Virus record (IMG/VR): IMGVR_UViG_3300048823_000351
Coordinates: 1-38,804 of that record
Strand: one strand, 5' to 3'
Length of the DNA stretch: 38,804 bases
Origin: a virus
This document shows positions 38,070 through 38,804 of the stretch, one piece after another. Made by a program: the position numbers and the translations under genes. Each line of letters starts with the position of its first letter. Position 1 is the stretch's first letter. A model generated the notes under the pieces. That model was given only the letters and a program-made list of their open reading frames with translations. It did no database searches and was not told the DNA's origin.

Positions 38070-38804
38070 ATGGCAGACCAAGCGGAACGCGTAATCCTCG
38101 AAGCCGAGGACCAGGTCACCCCGATAACGGACAAGGCCAACGCCGCCCTCGACGGCTTCGAGAAGAAAGCGGAATCGTCGCACGGCAAGGTCATCCGAAT
38201 TTCGGATCAGACCCGGTCCTCGGTCCAGCGGCTCATCGCCTCCCTCGAAAAGCAGGCTGAAACCTATGGCAAGAGCGGCGTGGACCGGCTGATCACTCAG
38301 CGGGACCAGCTTCTCCAGCGATATAACCGCGAGCCGCAGGCCATTGACGCGATCACCCGATCCTACGAAAAGATGATCGCCATGGAGGAGAAGGCCGCGC
38401 GCGAAGCTCTCGCGGTCAAGGCGGCGAAGGAAGCCGAAGAAGCACTGCGGAAGCAGTCCGAAGCCATCACCTCGTTCGGCGACCGGGTCAGCCAGTTCAT
38501 GGAGAATCCGCTCCAGGGAGCGAAGGGCGCCCTCTCGTCCGTGCTTTCCGCTCTTGGTCCGTTTGGCATTGCTGTCACTGCCGGCGCTGCGGTACTTGGC
38601 ACGATTGCGGCGTCCGCATTCGAGGCGGCGAAGAGCTTGGGGGAATATGGCACTCGCGTGAAGGACGCGGAGCTACGTACCGGTTTGACCGCGAAAGAGG
38701 TCGGACAGTTCGGTTTCGCGGCGCGCGCGGTCGGACAGGACATCTCGATTGTTGAGCGCCTGATGCGTGGTTTGTCCCAGGCAGCCGACGACAATTCCAG
38801 GGAA
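38070..38804 (+). CDS. Tape measure protein, N-terminal part
   Basis: ATG 38070, one base after the previous gene, opens a frame that runs without a stop to the window end (245 codons). The start has a helical, charged N-terminus (ALDGFEKKAESSHGKVIR), a long coiled coil (AAREALAVKAAKEAEEALRKQ) and a hydrophobic stretch of about 30 residues (LSSVLSALGPFGIAVTAGAA, about residues 155-185) followed by KEVGQFGFAARAVG, as seen in tape measure proteins. It determines tail length and helps DNA injection. The full gene is probably far longer. Confidence 0.82.
   Translation, partial: MADQAERVILEAEDQVTPITDKANAALDGFEKKAESSHGKVIRISDQTRSSVQRLIASLEKQAETYGKSGVDRLITQRDQLLQRYNREPQAIDAITRSYEKMIAMEEKAAREALAVKAAKEAEEALRKQSEAITSFGDRVSQFMENPLQGAKGALSSVLSALGPFGIAVTAGAAVLGTIAASAFEAAKSLGEYGTRVKDAELRTGLTAKEVGQFGFAARAVGQDISIVERLMRGLSQAADDNSRE

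Noticed and set aside
1-38804. tRNA or rRNA genes
   Set aside because: No cloverleaf-like or conserved rRNA stretch was seen on reading the sequence; a tRNAscan run would be needed to exclude a degenerate tRNA.

Overview
This GC-rich window (roughly 60-65% G+C by eye) reads as a large part of a tailed-phage genome integrated in a bacterial chromosome (a prophage). Virion genes present include terminase, a lambda-type portal, a prohead protease fused to the capsid, tail tube, tail chaperone and the start of a tape measure. The virion type suggests a long non-contractile (siphovirus-like) tail, because no sheath gene is visible. The style of the small accessory proteins and the DUF2924 + large serine recombinase pair remind me of Acidobacteriota (Bryobacterales/Solibacter-like) genomes. 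That host guess is an inference from family resemblance, not something the sequence proves.

Layout. (1) 1-2504: integration module of DUF2924 protein, large serine recombinase and a small protein, all overlapping. (2) 2742-5340: a coupled two-gene cassette of unknown function, one protein carrying a zinc ribbon and a winged-helix-like segment; it looks like cargo. (3) 5337-5478: a control region with two GTGAC-N2-GTCAC palindromes. (4) 5479-18819: a long same-strand early operon with many 4-bp ATGA/GTGA stop/start overlaps. It encodes small unknowns, a sigma-70-like factor, two ParB/DGQHR-like proteins, a Cas4-like Fe-S nuclease, a Sak4-like ATPase, a DUF669 protein, an ERCC4 nuclease, a RecD2-like helicase and a CHC2/Toprim primase-helicase. 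The 3' end of the primase gene carries an iteron-like array of GGGGAACGT that is a candidate replication origin. (5) 18878-24152: three DNA methyltransferases, namely a C5-cytosine enzyme and two paralogous ParB-methyltransferase fusions with different catalytic motifs, with small hydrophobic proteins between and after them. (6) 24742-26074: a three-gene reverse-strand island including a DUF3489 protein, bounded by a bidirectional hairpin terminator on one side and a divergent promoter region on the other.

(7) 26157-38804: the late operon. In order: small and large terminase, gpW-like joiner, portal, a bacterioferritin-like protein, protease-capsid fusion with an internal ribosome-binding site, DUF2190 decoration protein, head-tail joiner, tail terminator, tail tube, tail chaperone with a likely -1 frameshift extension, a reverse-strand DUF2188 moron, a minor tail protein and the N-terminus of the tape measure protein, which runs off the window.

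The parts fit one life cycle. The serine recombinase integrates the element. The early operon supplies its own transcription factor and a recombination/replication kit without a DNA polymerase of its own in view. The methyltransferases probably modify the phage DNA against host restriction, and the late operon builds the particle. The best candidates for something undescribed are the two-gene cargo cassette, the iteron array inside the primase gene, the ferritin-like protein between portal and capsid, and the internal-start/frameshift tricks in the late operon.
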